Shown here one piece after another: positions 32,780 to 45,871 of a stretch of DNA of 64,000 nt (positions are counted from its first letter, which is position 1; every line of letters begins with the position of its first letter). Made by a program: the position numbers and the translations under genes. The notes under the pieces are model-generated. The model did not search any database and was not told the origin of the DNA. It was given only the letters and a program-made list of their open reading frames with translations. The stretch is from Marsupella aquatica. Taxonomy: Eukaryota; Marchantiophyta. The DNA lies in NCBI GenBank assembly GCA_973895155.1, contig OZ316897.1, positions 10,168,001-10,232,000 of the forward strand, given 5' to 3'.

Positions 32780-35416
32780 GCGATTTTCGCAGGAATGATT
32801 TCTGGTTCGCGCTTCTTGGCCGATACTGGCTCGGCTGAATCGGGTGACGCCCTTGGTCTTGTCAAGATAGGTTTCATAGACGTGAGAGGAATGATTTCCA
32901 ATTTATCGTTTCTTGGGTACGCGGCTCGGCTTTGTTGGTGTGGTCCAGGATTTTGAGCTCTTAGCTGCTGCCGGCTTGATTAACGGAATAAAACACACAT
33001 ATGCAAGTAGGTCGATGATGGTTCTGGAGAGGAGGAGCAGCAGCATCGATTCCAGGGGTTTAATAAGCAGTAGAACTAGAAGAAGAGGATGACGGTGTTC
33101 GTTTAGTATTTGACATTCTCTCATACTCCTGGTTTGGTCTCGTCTCCTTCCCTGCGGCACGGGCTAGAACTTGTCGCGGTCGTCTCACGATGTATGCCTG
33201 CCAAGATGCTATCCTGAATTTTGTATAGATTTTGCCATTCGCCAGTGTCTAGGAACCTCCCAACGAGCCCTCGACATCACTAATAGTGTGGGCCCTTAGA
33301 TGACTTCTTTGAGAACTTTCCTGTTTTCGAACTGTCAAATCTATGAAATGGACTCAGTGGTCTGATCTGTGTCATACTTTTGCATGCGGCTCAGCTTTTC
33401 ACAAGGATAGTGTTGCCCATGGGCACGTGCTTGATTGTATTCTTTGCAAGTGTTGATTACAAGTCGTAGAAGCTGAGAAGTACTGGTTCTCGTTTGATCG
33501 GCGCAACCTTCAGCATAATTTGTTAATGCAGAAGAAACAGGCATGTTTTGGTTGTTACGAGCACTGTCTCTTCCCCGAAACTTGCAGGCGTCGTCTAGTG
33601 CTCTGTCTCGTTGTTGACGTCCGTAAAGCTTCGACATATCTTTGAGTTTTGGTACTGGATGGCAGTGTCTAACTTATGCACGACTTACATGGTCTGTTTC
33701 CCTCAATTTCCCGCGTCACCGGAGCTCATGATGAGGAAACTGCGAGGTGGTTAAGTTGCTACGAGGATTTAATGGAGGGAAAATTGCGGATGCTCTCACA
33801 CATGAGAAATGTGACTAGGATAGAAAGCTTCTCGCAGGTTTCGCGTACGATCATATTTTTGCCCGAAATTGAGGATCATTTACATGCCACTCGTGATACT
33901 GTGCCGTACGGACAGGTGAACTTTCTTGCTGCTGACGTGGCATACAAAGGTATGATAGGTTGAATCGGTAATTAGTGACACAATCATTGCTAAGCTATAT
34001 CAGATTGGTCCAACTCATATCGTAAGAACATGGTTTGGTGGGATATTACCGGGTTATTCGGCGAGCATCATCGACGGTGGACATTCGATTGTTTCGTCGC
34101 GTGAAATGTCATGCTGATGGAATTTTCAGCTTTTCCCTGCGGTTCCTGCAAGAGCAACATTCCAGTCGAATTCTGCCCAGAAATCGGCACAAATTAGCAT
34201 ATCTAGAGTGCAGTCATTCGGATAACGAGAATGGGGCAACGGAATTGTCAAAAAAGTATCAAATGATGGCACTAAGGGATGGGAATTGCCAGAAGTTGAT
34301 GCGTAAGTTCGGTGCACCCCAATTATCGAGATTTCGGGATCAAGGATCTGGTTTCTCGCATCGTTGCAAAACTTGCAACTCTACCTAAGGTATGGTCGTG
34401 TTCAGGTTTTGAGAATACTAGATAGGGCATAGGAGTTGTCAAACGTTGGCTATGAGACCCGTCAACTCTGGATATCCTTCGTGGTATCATAGCTGGCCAG
34501 TGCGTTCGTTGATTCTACCTCGGTGACTGCTTCCTTAGCCACATCCGTTTGTTTCTGTTGGCCTTTCTTCTGGTTGGCTTGTAGGGGAATTGTCAAAGAC
34601 TTGTGACTGGTGCACCCCAATTCCGAGTTTTCGGGTACATTGCACCTAGTCTGCTGGATTCAGAACTTTCGGAGGAATCATGTCCGGTTTTGAGGGAAAA
34701 GGGATGTGTCGAGAATCGTCTCTGATTCAACACTTTCGCAAGAGTCATGTCTGCTTTTGAAGGAAAAGCGATGTGTCGAGCACCTTCTCCGATTCAGAAC
34801 TTTCGCAAGATTTCCAGATGTGCTTTCTCGAAAATTTTCAATCACGACAGACTAGATGCATTGTACTCGAAGAGCGATCCCCTTCGATCACGTTTCAGCA
34901 TATTCTCTCCCTTGAAGTTATCCACTTGCGAAAGTCATGAACAACAGCTAGTGCAGGCTCTTTTGGCGGGTGCAAATCCCGACACTATTGCGGGTGCGAA
35001 ATCCGGAGACTGTACTCTGCAAAGATGAAGCGTACCAGGATAAGTTAGTGTTGCGCGGCACCGTGGACCCCAGCGGTCAGTGTGCATAAATTAGAGCGTC
35101 ATATTGCGTAGGCTTCAGCCTATATTAGTATGAACTAGAAATCAACACGTTACGTTTCCCGCCATTTAAGGTGCAGTGACTGTAGTCCACTTGCGAACCT
35201 CTCACGACGTTTCTACATTCTCGTTCTTCCTTGATTGCTACTGTAGTTCAAATCGTTTTTCTGGCAATTTGTACAATAAACGGAGATTTGTTGAAAAGGT
35301 CTTTTTTCTTGATGAACTAGGACAAGAATGGGCACTTCCGCGGGCTACTTCGGGGAACTAACGGTCGTCAGCTGTCTGTGCTCAAAATTCTGAAGGCAGC
35401 CAATTCGGGCAGGTAT
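32780..35416. other. Intergenic between peroxiredoxin and MNS1
   Basis: The first few hundred bases are probably the peroxiredoxin 3' untranslated region. Open frames at 33676-33963, 34035-34388 and 34747-35028 (+) show no domain and no splice-consistent join, so I do not call them. A tandem repeat lies at 34661-34815. Confidence 0.4.
34661..34815. repeat. Tandem repeat, period about 67 bp
   Basis: Two full copies and the start of a third, marked by 'aactttcg', 'tcatgtc' and 'gggatgtgtcgag' or 'gcgatgtgtcgag'. The starts are near 34663, 34730 and 34796. Confidence 0.8.
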
Positions 35417-38400
35417 TTACAACGTGGGCAATCTGTGGGGAATTGGCACCCTTGATGGGGCTCTATCCACGGCTGGAAGGCCAACCAGTCTAAGTTCATC
35501 CTGATCCCTACAAACGCCCTTGGGGAAGAACTTAGCCAGTTCTTCTGCACATTCCTCGAGTATTCGGTGGCGCTCATCTTCTAGCATCTTCTCTTGCCTG
35601 GCGTATTCTTCCTTTTCTTTCCTCCTTTTTGCTTTCTCCGCGGCAGCCTGGAAATATGAAGACGGGGAATATTACGAAAGCATACAATATACCCATTATG
35701 AAGATCTTGCGATATACAGATTGGCCAGGAAGCTCGAATGAAACAAATCACCGCGGTTGCCATGGATTGAATTATTACCTCTTGCTCTAGGAGGTAAATC
35801 ATCTCTTCCCACTGGGCATCAAGTTGCCGCCTGTATTCAACCTTCTTCATTCTTTGCTTGTATGCACTCATCTGTTCGAACTTTTGTTCCTGCACGGGTC
35901 AAATGCTCTCCAATCATTGCTATGTCACGCTGAGAGTACTCTTCGACAGATATATTCCCAACAAAGGGTAACATCGCGAATAACACAGAGACGTAGATGG
36001 TATTGTCGCAGCTCCATCATTGCTATGGGTCTTACTGCTGAGATTACTCTTGGATAGATGCATTCAGAACGAAAGAAACGTCGCAAATAATAAAAGATAT
36101 TCGGGCAGACAGATGGTATTGTCACAGGTCAGGACATTACTCTCAGCAAGGACATGTTTCGATTGTGGAAGTTCGCCTGCAGCGTTTTATTTTGACTTAT
36201 AACAAAAGAAAACTATGTCGAAAGGAACGTTACTTCACATCGATAAATCCACAAATCTTAGGAACATAGAATTAAGACAAGAAAAGGCATGGAGGTATGG
36301 GCATCTTATTCACAACAACGCGTCAACGATAATCTATGTTCTATCCTGCAAAGATAGTCCGCAGCATCAATAGAGGGTTACGGTTAATCCGATGTGTGGT
36401 GCCGACGAATATAGAAGGTGGATGCAACTTTTGACTGTCATAAGAGAATACGACTTGAGTCTGGAACATGGGCTTAGAAAACAGTAAACAGAAAACGACA
36501 CAAACAGGCAGATGGCGATGTGAGTTCCTTCGCCTGCCAGTTAAAACAGAGTTGTATTTCGTTGTTCCTCCAAAGAGACTCGAAATCCAGAATTGAAAGG
36601 GTAATTCCATAATTAAATCACTCTCTCAGCTTGAATTTTAGATTCGTTTTAACTAATCAAGCTAATCTTCCTTTGATTCGTGAAAATTGTTGGCAAGAAA
36701 GGGGGAAGTGACCTATCTGCGCTGTCGCAGATATATTAAGTTGTTGCTTAATCTTAAGACGAAAGAGGTGACACAAAAAAGCCTACAGATTTGTCGATTC
36801 TCAGGTGAGTTTTAGATCGCTTACCGCCATCATCTGCTTTTCCATTTGGTCGGCCCAAACTGCTTGTTGGATCTTCCCTTGTTCATAGCGATGTTTCTTC
36901 AGTGCCCAATAAGCTTCACTTGAGGCTCTCATGTTAGCCTTCATTTGCTCCCTCTGTAGATGCGTACAACACAAACAGCGATACAATCAAAATTCATCTG
37001 CTACGGTAACAATTGACACTAGCCTGAATACCTGTAAGTATGCACAAGGACTCCTTGTATTCATGCTCCCCATGTCCGTGTCTACTCACAAGCACAGTCT
37101 AAGCATCAAAAACATTTGCTACCAAAGAAATTACAGCCTATGATTTCACTCTCTGGAATAGGTCCTGTGTCGAATAGATAATAAATGGTAGACTTGGATT
37201 GTGAATTTTAGTATAGATAGGATGTTCTAATCACAGATCACACCAGCAGAAATAGAACTATATATGTCTAAAGGAAGACAAAATGTATTTGAACTTGAAG
37301 ATGAATTAGAACCACTTGCATGAATACGCAATGCTTCTGCTTTTTGATGGTACGCCTCTTCGGCTTGTTGGAAGTAGAGTTCATTGAGGGCATGTTCCAA
37401 TTCCTCTTTCTCCCTTTGGGCTTCTTCTTGTCCCTCAGAGAGCATTCCATATATTCTGTGAATGATGCAGACAAATATATTTTTTCATTATTAGCTCTCT
37501 TGTTGAGAAGCTAGTGCAAGAGATGTAATTGTGACAAATCTCTCCAATCCCATTCCCAGACACACCTTGCACAAACATTGACTAATCAATGCTATCGATG
37601 AAAACATCAGGCCCTATATTTTGTTCCAGAGAAATATGAAATAAACAATACATTGAGTATAAACAAAATATTGTAAATTAAAGACAGCTTTAAGAGTTAA
37701 CACATACTTGTCTTTAAGTTCCCTCTCGATCCTTTTCTTCTCATCGATTTCTTTTTGGCGTGCCTCCATTTTTGCTTGGTAATCAAGCAAGTCCTTTTCG
37801 TCTTGAATTTTTTGAGCTTTCTGCACGAACTCAAAAGATGTTCCAGTCACGACCTTGTATGAATAGCCGATTTTCGATTGCAAGCTCTACACATGCAGTT
37901 CTAGGCAGGAAACTTGCAAAATCAAGAACATTAACGTGCAAGGCAGGTACTGTAGGTTCCTTTCGTGGAGGCACAATTTGGCCTAGCTCTCAGAGGCTGC
38001 ATAGATTTTAAAGCACGGGGGAAAATATTGGATGGAACATGTGAGGCCTTATATCATAATTTCGTAAACCGTGAGATGTAGAAATTCATAGAAGTTCAAG
38101 CTGTAGGTTCAGGCACACATAGCATGTAAATAGTTAGTACATACAGCAGCTCTGTCGTATTCCTCCTTTTGCACCAAATATTCCTTGATGAACTTTTGTA
38201 GAAGCACCACAGTATCCCTGTTTCAATACAACCAAGAGTTGTGCAAAATTACTTTCTGATGCATATGTTGGGTACAGGTCCCTGAAAGATCCGCGAGTTA
38301 TTTCAAAATGAAATCAAGACAGTGATTCCAACTTCAGGTTGGTTTGCGCACATGATGTGCAATCATGACTGACAGCAATGGTTTGTCCATGGGTTCCTTG

Positions 38401-40974
38401 GACGATTGAGAATCAATATGCTTAAGGTGGACTCACTTTCTCTTCTGCGCTTCCAGCCTGTCAAGCTCAGCTTCTTTAGCTACGACCTGTGGTCCAACCA
38501 GAAGTCCCGTTAAATACTGGCTGAGGGACGTTTAATGCTGATCAGCGGGCCATCTTCAAATAGGATTCACTACCAACCTCTTGATCAGTTCAAAGGAAAA
38601 CAGGAAGGAAGTAAATCTGTGATAGAAGACTCACAGATTCAACCAACTCCTTATCATGCGCCTTTTCTCGCAACAGCTTTGCTGCTTCCCATTCCTTCTC
38701 CTTCATCTGTTCGTCTAGTTTTAGCCTTACTGCAATCTGCCAAAACGGTTTTCGCATGGACATCGTCAAACTCTAACTTTCGTTCTCCACCTTTATTGGG
38801 TCTCTTGTCCTTTGGGACCTTGTCTCCTGGGTTTGGTGTCCTTTGTGACTCTTTCCGTGAAACATATATGGTAACTAGGTTTTGTGATTAGATAGCAAGC
38901 AGGAATTACAATCTCTATAGGTAACTGTGCTCAAGATCAACTTGGGGCCTTTTGTTATAATCATTTCCAATATTAGAACGGAACGCTGCTTACCTTTTCA
39001 TCTGCAACTTTCTGCAATCGATCTTGCTCAATCTTTGTAAGTTTGTTGTAGTTCTCCATCAACATCTCATGAAAAGCAGCGTTTCGGTCGGCGTCCTCCA
39101 TCTCATACAGTGCCTTGTCTTGTCTCTACAGGTTTTGGCAAAGGCTGTTGTTAGCACTCTGAATGCACAAAGTCAGTTTCCACTTTAGGATGCACCCGAC
39201 GCCCTTCATTGAAATAGTCAAAGAATTGTTTAAAAACGATCAAGGTGCGCCAAAGTGCAGCTGGGCACCTACGTTTTGTATCTTCTTGATTTTTACTTTT
39301 TAGTGGACACTTTCAAATTGGTGGAGAACGCTAAGATCCATAATACTGTCCTGAGTGCCTCCATTGTAGACTGGTGATGTGTGGGATGAGGAGCATGGGT
39401 TTTTGGGTGCTCCAACATATGAAGGCTCGAAGAAAACAACGGAAGAGAACCTGCCCATAGCGCTCCTTGTTCATTTGAGCAACCTGTAACATTCTCTTCA
39501 ACAGCCGGATCTCTGGTGATTTGTCTTTCATTGCCTCAAGAATAAGCTCATCTCGTTGACGTTGTCTTAGTTCTTCAGTCTTGAAGTTTTCCAGTCTTTC
39601 TTTATCTTCTCTTTGCTGTCACGAACAGTCGATAAAATTATGACACCCGTGTGAGGAGGCCAATAACAATTGATATAGTAGCGATAAATTTCCATTTTCA
39701 TTAAGCGGCTGTATTGCTTTCCAATAGATATATCTCGTATGGATTTACTAGCTAAATCCTTGTTTATTATGCGCATGGATTACAACGAAACTGTAGCCAC
39801 TCAATCATCATAGTATCCCAGGTTGCCTGTCTAACCAGTTTAGCAAATTTCCGGTCATTCGCACGCTTTTCCCGAGCCTCCATCTGCGCTGTTTGGAACC
39901 TATCCTCCGCCATCTTCAAATTTCATCATCGAACATGCTCAGATGCATCAGCCAGGTGGTCAGAAGATAAGCTGCACTCAATAGGCTTATCAAAGACGAG
40001 TTTAAAGGAGAAGGGCACTCAAATGCTCACCCTTTTAACGATACCCTTATTGTCAGCTTGATGAATAGTCTCGGTGTGTACTTTTGCAAGGCCGTCATCT
40101 TTCAAATATCTGCATATTATTCAATGAGAACGAGAGAGGCCAAGAATGAGTGGTTGTTGGCATCTTAGAGTTCTCGATTCTGAAACATTTTAGGCTGTCT
40201 TCATTGTCATGTAAGGTGTACTTGAAATGAATTAGGTGGGACCTGAGCTACGAATGAATGTGACTTACTTTTGCATGCTTTCTCTATTATTTTCATTGAT
40301 TCTACGATTCACCATCCGCGCATCCCTAAAAGAAAGGCCTGCAGGCAGATGAACAGTTGCAAAGTTGAACGCTTGTGTTAAACCAGGGTGGAGATCAACA
40401 TATGCTAGTTACAAATCGTGCGCTGTTTATGACCTTGCTATTCTGAACAATTAATACTCAGCTGACGCATATAGTAGCAAGGAGCTGTTTAAAATACTAT
40501 GTCGATATTCAATAGCAGAATGAAAAAGGCAGTAGAACTATTATTGATCAACACGGTCTCCTCGAAAACGTCCCTCGGTCATTTGGGATGATGAACTTAC
40601 ATATCGTTCTTTTGTTCTTTTTAATGCTCAATGCTTTAAATACACAACACGGTGCCGAGAAGAGTACATCTAGGGTCAGTAAAAGTAGAGATGTATCAAC
40701 TTACCTACTAATGACGGGGTGGTATGTAGATAGGCCTGCACAAACGACAAACGGACATTTAGAAGAAAGCTTTCAAAGAACAATAGGGGACTATGGAGGG
40801 ATGTGTAATGACATCGTCGACATTGCGGCAGTTATATAGGGGGAAAGCATTTCTCTACAGTCCTGCTGTGGAGGTCCTTTCGGAGATCGAGAACTGGAGA
40901 TTGACGCAGTGCCGAAGAATACGATCGATGTAGGATAAAGAAAGCAATTTCATCGCTGCAAAATCACCCGCCAT
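35417..40974 (-). CDS. MNS1: MNS1 homologue, coiled-coil axonemal protein (TPH family)
   Basis: I rebuilt 14 exons: 40974-40859, 40325-40269, 40109-40031, 39913-39836, 39615-39451, 39125-38994, 38736-38635, 38486-38437, 38217-38145, 37886-37708, 37455-37320, 36953-36825, 35889-35779 and 35647-35417. Phases match at each junction and the sum is 1638 nt, a 545-residue protein (animal MNS1 is about 500). Almost all of it is charged coiled coil of the trichohyalin-plectin-homology type. Landmarks shared with animal MNS1 are EIRLLKRMLQVAQMNKER, 'KQRMKKVEYRRQLD' and the C-terminal 'FFPKGVCRDQDELRLVG'. In animals MNS1 lies inside ciliary doublet microtubules; in plants the only motile cilia are on sperm, so a male-gamete role is inferred. 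Exon 1 is the least certain part (non-conserved, chosen by phase). Intron 11 has a GC donor. Confidence 0.92.
36954..37319 (-). other. GC-AG intron (MNS1 intron 11)
   Basis: Exon 11 must end in phase 0 to keep the conserved frame of exon 12 (REQMKAN...), but every GT near its end is in phase 1 and leads to a stop. The sequence CAT|GCAAGT fits the consensus of GC donors exactly. With it the spacing to the KQRMK motif equals that of animal MNS1. The acceptor is ctacag. Confidence 0.82.
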
Positions 40975-42493
40975 TGCGTTCGCGGAGTGCAAATGAAACA
41001 AGGATAGCAGGCGAAAATTGGTGGATTGGTAACAGTGGCCGAGCATTTCGTGAAATTGCTAATCCAATCGGTTAGTCATCGTTTGAGTTCACCGCCGAGC
41101 TCGGCTGGTATCGATGTTATCTTCTTTTAAAACACAAGATCCTCGAAACGATTTCGATACAGTAGCTATATCGGTAGTAATCTGGAAGCGGAAAAGCACT
41201 AAAGGATTTTTGGAGCCTCACCATTTCTTTTCTAGTTGAGTAAGATCACTGGTTCGTCCGAACGGTCTGCAATTCTTGCATGTGCGTGTGCACTCTCCTC
41301 AAATCTAATATGTGGACAAGAAGAAGTCCTTGGTCTCTTTGACACTAGATTCCTCTGTTGCAGGTAAAGTGGCGGTGTCCTCCAATTCACATAGACTTCG
41401 CGAGTTTTACAGGATGCACGGAAGATCCAAAAATCCCGGGTAGACGGTCAGGAATTATGAAACAGAAATGCTTCTCTGGAACCGTGAAATATTGTAGATG
41501 CGTGTGGACCAAATTTCTCAAGTCAGAAAAAAATGTACGATAGAGGACGGGAAGGCCAGGACAGGGAATGAAACCATGAACCTTAGGTCATCGCACATGT
41601 AACATTAAAATGATTTCACAGATGCGAAATTACTTGCGACAGAAGAAGATTCTTAAACTGCAAATAGGTAAAACCAGTTCCCATCAATAACGGGATAAAG
41701 CATCAGAAGAAGCCCTCAACTTCTGACTTGCATGGTCTCCTTGTTCGACGATAACACAGATTGAAAGCTACAGCATACAATCTACCGCAAATCTACAACG
41801 CACAATCTACCGCGAAAAACGGAAAATTCTAGTGACATTGTGAAAACATGAACATGGGAAGGAATGCATCTCTCTCCACATAAACCTGTACAAAAGATTT
41901 AATCACGAAAGAGACGGTCGAGCGGTGAATCGCAACTCAACACCGTTCGTAGCTAACTTGAAATGAATCCCTTTCAGCAAGATTCGAGACACTCTTGCGG
42001 AATGCAAGGCGATTCCAAGACGAAGAGGCCATGCATTCCCCTCCAAACCCAAACGCAAATCCGAATCAACTCACACAGATGATTCAACTAACCATCCCCC
42101 CCGCACAGAAGGCAGAAATCACGAGAACGATCTTTCTCTTCCTACTGAATTGATCTGGACATGTGAACAACTCATCATTCTTCCCGTCTATCCGGAATCG
42201 TGCATCAGATTAAATCGTGGAAATGTGGTCAAGCTTCTCCATCCATGCGAATTCCCGGACGTGTTCTCAAAGGCGTCCGAATTATTCCGCAAGCAAAACA
42301 AATCAGAAGACAGAGCGAGAATGAATGCTCTAAAAACGCAATCATCATCTGCTCAGCAGAGTCCGTCGAATCCTCCGAACTCCGAAGTCGTTCTCAACAG
42401 TTTCACGTGAACGCTTTAAAGTATAGTACACTACAGTATGGTACTGTGTGGAAGCGATGTTGGCGGAACTCAAGAAACCCGCCAAATTCCCCG

Positions 42494-42602
42494 CCAATTC
42501 AGCGGTTCAAGCATTTATAACTCCAATGGCGGGGTTCAAGAATTCATAAATCCAATGGCGGGGTTCAGGCATTCATAAATCCAATGGCGGGGTTCGAAGT
42601 GG
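42494..42602. repeat. Short tandem array, period 29 bp
   Basis: Three or more copies of 'aaatccaatggcggggttca' with 'aattcat' spacers (the core starts at 42523, 42552 and 42581), preceded by a degenerate copy. Confidence 0.88.
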
Positions 42603-43211
42603 TTCATGATTTTGCATACTATACTCTACAGTCTTCTCTCTATAATTGCACAATCCATAAGTGCAAACCCCGGCATAATTGCAAGGCATCCCGTTCCTGT
42701 TCTGGCTAACTGCACTTCTTGTAAGTGCAAAGAGCCTGAAGTTTCCACTGGATGACGAATGTATAAGTACAAGCCCTCTATAAGTGTATATGAACAGGTG
42801 TAGGTAAGCGCAAAATTCCATCAAGTTACAAATATTTATACTTTCATGAAATTTTGATGTAGAGTAAAAAATTGCAATTATGGGGTAAGAGAGTGCATAA
42901 TTTGGGCCGGGACTCAAGTGGTTGGAGTTTGGTAATCAATTTTGTTTGAAATTTTTCTTTGTGTTATGGGTACTCTATAGCATTTATGTTGTGTATGTGA
43001 CATGATTGAGTCACTATTGCTGTCCATTGACCGCCAATCTTTCCTTCTCAATCCACGGCAATGGAGGGATGGACAACCAATAGACAACACTATAATTTTC
43101 TGTCTAGAGGACAGACAACCCCTCATACCTACCAACTCTTTATTGTTTAACTAGCCCAAAAAGTCCATATGTTGCATAGTACGTGATCATTTGTTAAGCA
43201 AACTATCGTCA

Positions 43212-43282
43212 TTGAGGTATAGCATGCACATATGCAACATCGGACAAACACACAAGTAATTGACACATGAGATACAACCAAA
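43212..43282. repeat. Dispersed repeat copy
   Basis: Similar to 16738-16802 in the same orientation: both contain 'atgcacat', 'tgcaac', 'acaaacacacaagta', then 'gacaca/ggcaca' and 'gagatacaa'. Both sit in gene-poor sequence. Confidence 0.65.
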
Positions 43283-45390
43283 GGATTGTGAAAGCCTGAG
43301 CCTGTTGTAGAGCGACGGACGCCCGCTACCAAAGAAGCTAGTGAGGAATGAAATATGGGGGTGGGGCCGTTGCTCAACACAAAATGTTGAGTATTGCTCT
43401 TAGTCTTGTGATTCTAGAGCTAACCGTAGTTAGGCTAACTCAGGTTATGACTTAGCTTAGGTTAGCAGTGATGCATGTTGTATATAACCAGGGCTGATAC
43501 CGGCCCCTGGTGGATCTTCAGTTCATTGTTGGAGTGGAGCAAGAGAGAAGTAAAGGTCTCGATCTTGCTTTCCCGTGGACGTAGCCTCAGTCGGGAGGTG
43601 AACCACGTATTTGCTGTGTCGACTACTTTGTATGATGTTCACATGTACATGGTGTCTCGGGATAAGGATTATCCCCAACACAAAAGACAGTAAATTTTTA
43701 AAGGAAAAGGTAAAAGATGGGGTGTAGAGACCCAAAGTCCTCCAAAGCCAATGGGTAGAAAAGATCCCTCGGGTACCTAGCTACATACACCTCCTTCATC
43801 TGTATGCCATGGCCATAGCATGGCCCTGGACATGGGCAGCATCAAAACATGAGTCCCACCTGTAGGATCAACAATGACCACGTCGCCAAGGGCCGGATGC
43901 CGGCCTGAGAAAGGACCAGGTCAGCTCGTTATTGATCAGGAACACCATCCCAAGGAGGAAGCACATGGAGCTACTCCATAGTGACAGGGTATCTGGAGTC
44001 TCAAACAATGGCAGCCACCACATCATGGATGTCATCATGAGTTGTAGTCCTCTCACTACAGTGAGTGCACCGAAGAATATAGACTCCCTTGGGGGCCAGG
44101 GACACCCCACAGACACAAGTGGGTTGGCCAAGCTAGAGGCACAGGTGAGGGAGGCCAAGCCAAAGGCGTAGGGATGTGGTGAAAATGAAAGAGCTCATCC
44201 AGAAGGGGGCCCAAAGAGGACTAGCCGGGCGCCACACACCCAAACCTGAACAGTGCCGATGGTGAATCAGAGAGCATGCTAGAAGCTAGAAAGGGGGTAA
44301 GAGTGCATGCAATAATAATGTCCATAATAGTATCACAAGGGAGAGGTTGGAGGTCCACAAAGAAACTAGATGCTAACATGGGAGCCATCTATCAATGCTA
44401 AACAACCCAGGCAAGACAGAGGAGGAGAAGAAGCAGCCATGGTGGCAACTACAAGGCTACAAGGCTAGTCTCTGTAGAGAAAAGCCACATCTACAAAAGG
44501 GTGTTAGCTTGTGTGTGAAAATTTAAGGGATAAAACCTTTCCCCTCTTTTTCTCCCCTTCATTGGATATTTCTTTGCCTTCGGGATCTGTCTTCCGGATC
44601 TTGTCTCCACATTTGGCATTTTGCATTTTTTGCCCTCGGGCACTGTGAAAAGCAGTCGTTCTATCCCTGACTAGTAAATAATGGGGCGTTTCAAAGCTAC
44701 CCCGGTCAGGTCTCGATGGGAAACCCGTCGACCGAGGTGACGGAACTCGAAATCCGAAGTTCCTTCGTCAGTGAATCGTCAGAGTCGCCACGGAATTCGA
44801 AATCTGAGTTGCTCCGTCAGTGAGAACCCGCCAGACTAACATTCCGTCCAGGTTTCCGTGAGCACCTTTCCATGGAAATATGTCTGTGAATACTAAACCT
44901 CTGGAGTCCCGCTATGGCTCAATAGAAGCGCAATTCAATCAGCTTTCACAAGAGCAAAGAATCGATTGATTCCGATCAAAGATGACGAAGCTAGAGCTCA
45001 ACAAACCCCTCGGCTGTCGATGTCTCAGTGACTCTGGACTTGCGGGAGCTGTTTCCTATGCAAATGATTTTCACATCGATTTCAGGTTTGACACACGCTA
45101 ATAATGGAACGGTGGACGGCAAAGCCCGAGATGGATGGATAAACGCACGAGCGACGACAGGGACGGAGAAATGGACGGAAAATTCAAAACTCTTCCCGCC
45201 TGTCTGATGACGTAATACAGTATGGCGGAGGACGAGCGGAAATGCAAACGCTCTCGTCGAGAGAGCGGAAATAGGACACAATCGTAGTCGTCGCAACGTA
45301 GTGTTGTCGATCGGTGCGGTGAGTGCGTCAACAAGGAGGCACACCTGAAATCTGATGATTGTCTTCAATCTGCTTGATTCCGGACAGAGG

Positions 45391-45640
45391 AGGAGGTCGA
45401 GGTCGAGGTCTAGGTCGGGATTGATGCGACCGCGGAGAGTACGCAGCGCTCCAGAATATGTTTGATAGGTCTTCTCAAGTTTCTGGAACGGAGAGCATAG
45501 CTTGTTCGACGCGACAGTGGACGACGACGGCTCCTGCGTATGTTTGATTCTCGAGTCTGTGGAACGGAGAGCACGATTTGTTTCATGCGACGGTGGACGA
45601 CGGGCTCTTCGATTTGTTTGATATTCTGGATCGAAGCGGA
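45391..45640. repeat. Degenerate tandem repeats upstream of NDC80
   Basis: A hexamer-like run ('gaggtcgaggtcgaggtcta') at 45391-45418 is followed by diverged 76-bp repeats with 'tggaacggagagca' (45484 and 45560) and 'gacgacg'/'tttgtttgat' elements. They lie 230-480 bp before the NDC80 ATG, so they are in its promoter or leader. Confidence 0.75.
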
Positions 45641-45871
45641 GGAAGGGAACGAGAGCCTGGCATTGTGCATTTGCAGATTGGTGTTGTGGAGCTGCGAAGA
45701 AGGTCGGTCTGGCGAGTCGATTGAGTTGTCGCTCCACGGAAGGTTGGGAGTGGCGGTGTGTAGAAGACGAGGCATCTGAGTTTTACGGAAAAGCTGAGGC
45801 TGATTGATTTCGAGAGGAGGATTGAATTAGAGTAGAGGACGAGAGGGGAGCAGGAGGAAGAGGGAGGAAAC

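Larger units (their letters stand above)
40975..45871. other. Intergenic between MNS1 and NDC80 (divergent genes)
   Basis: The two ends hold the promoters of MNS1 (minus) and NDC80 (plus). In between I see no supported gene. The frames at 43868-44171 on both strands and the 248-codon minus frame at 44991-45737 lack domains. The latter overlaps the probable NDC80 leader and owes its openness to GC-rich repeats (45391-45640). Confidence 0.4.

Noticed and set aside
33676-35028. Three + strand frames between peroxiredoxin and MNS1
   Set aside because: Unlinked, no domains, and the third overlaps a tandem repeat.
37227-37315. Extension of MNS1 exon 11 through a Ser-rich stretch with GT donors
   Set aside because: All GT donors there are in phase 1 and lead to a stop in exon 12, and the extension has no counterpart in MNS1.
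44991-45737. 248-codon minus-strand frame upstream of NDC80
   Set aside because: It owes its length to GC-rich repeats, has no domain and overlaps the likely NDC80 promoter and leader.
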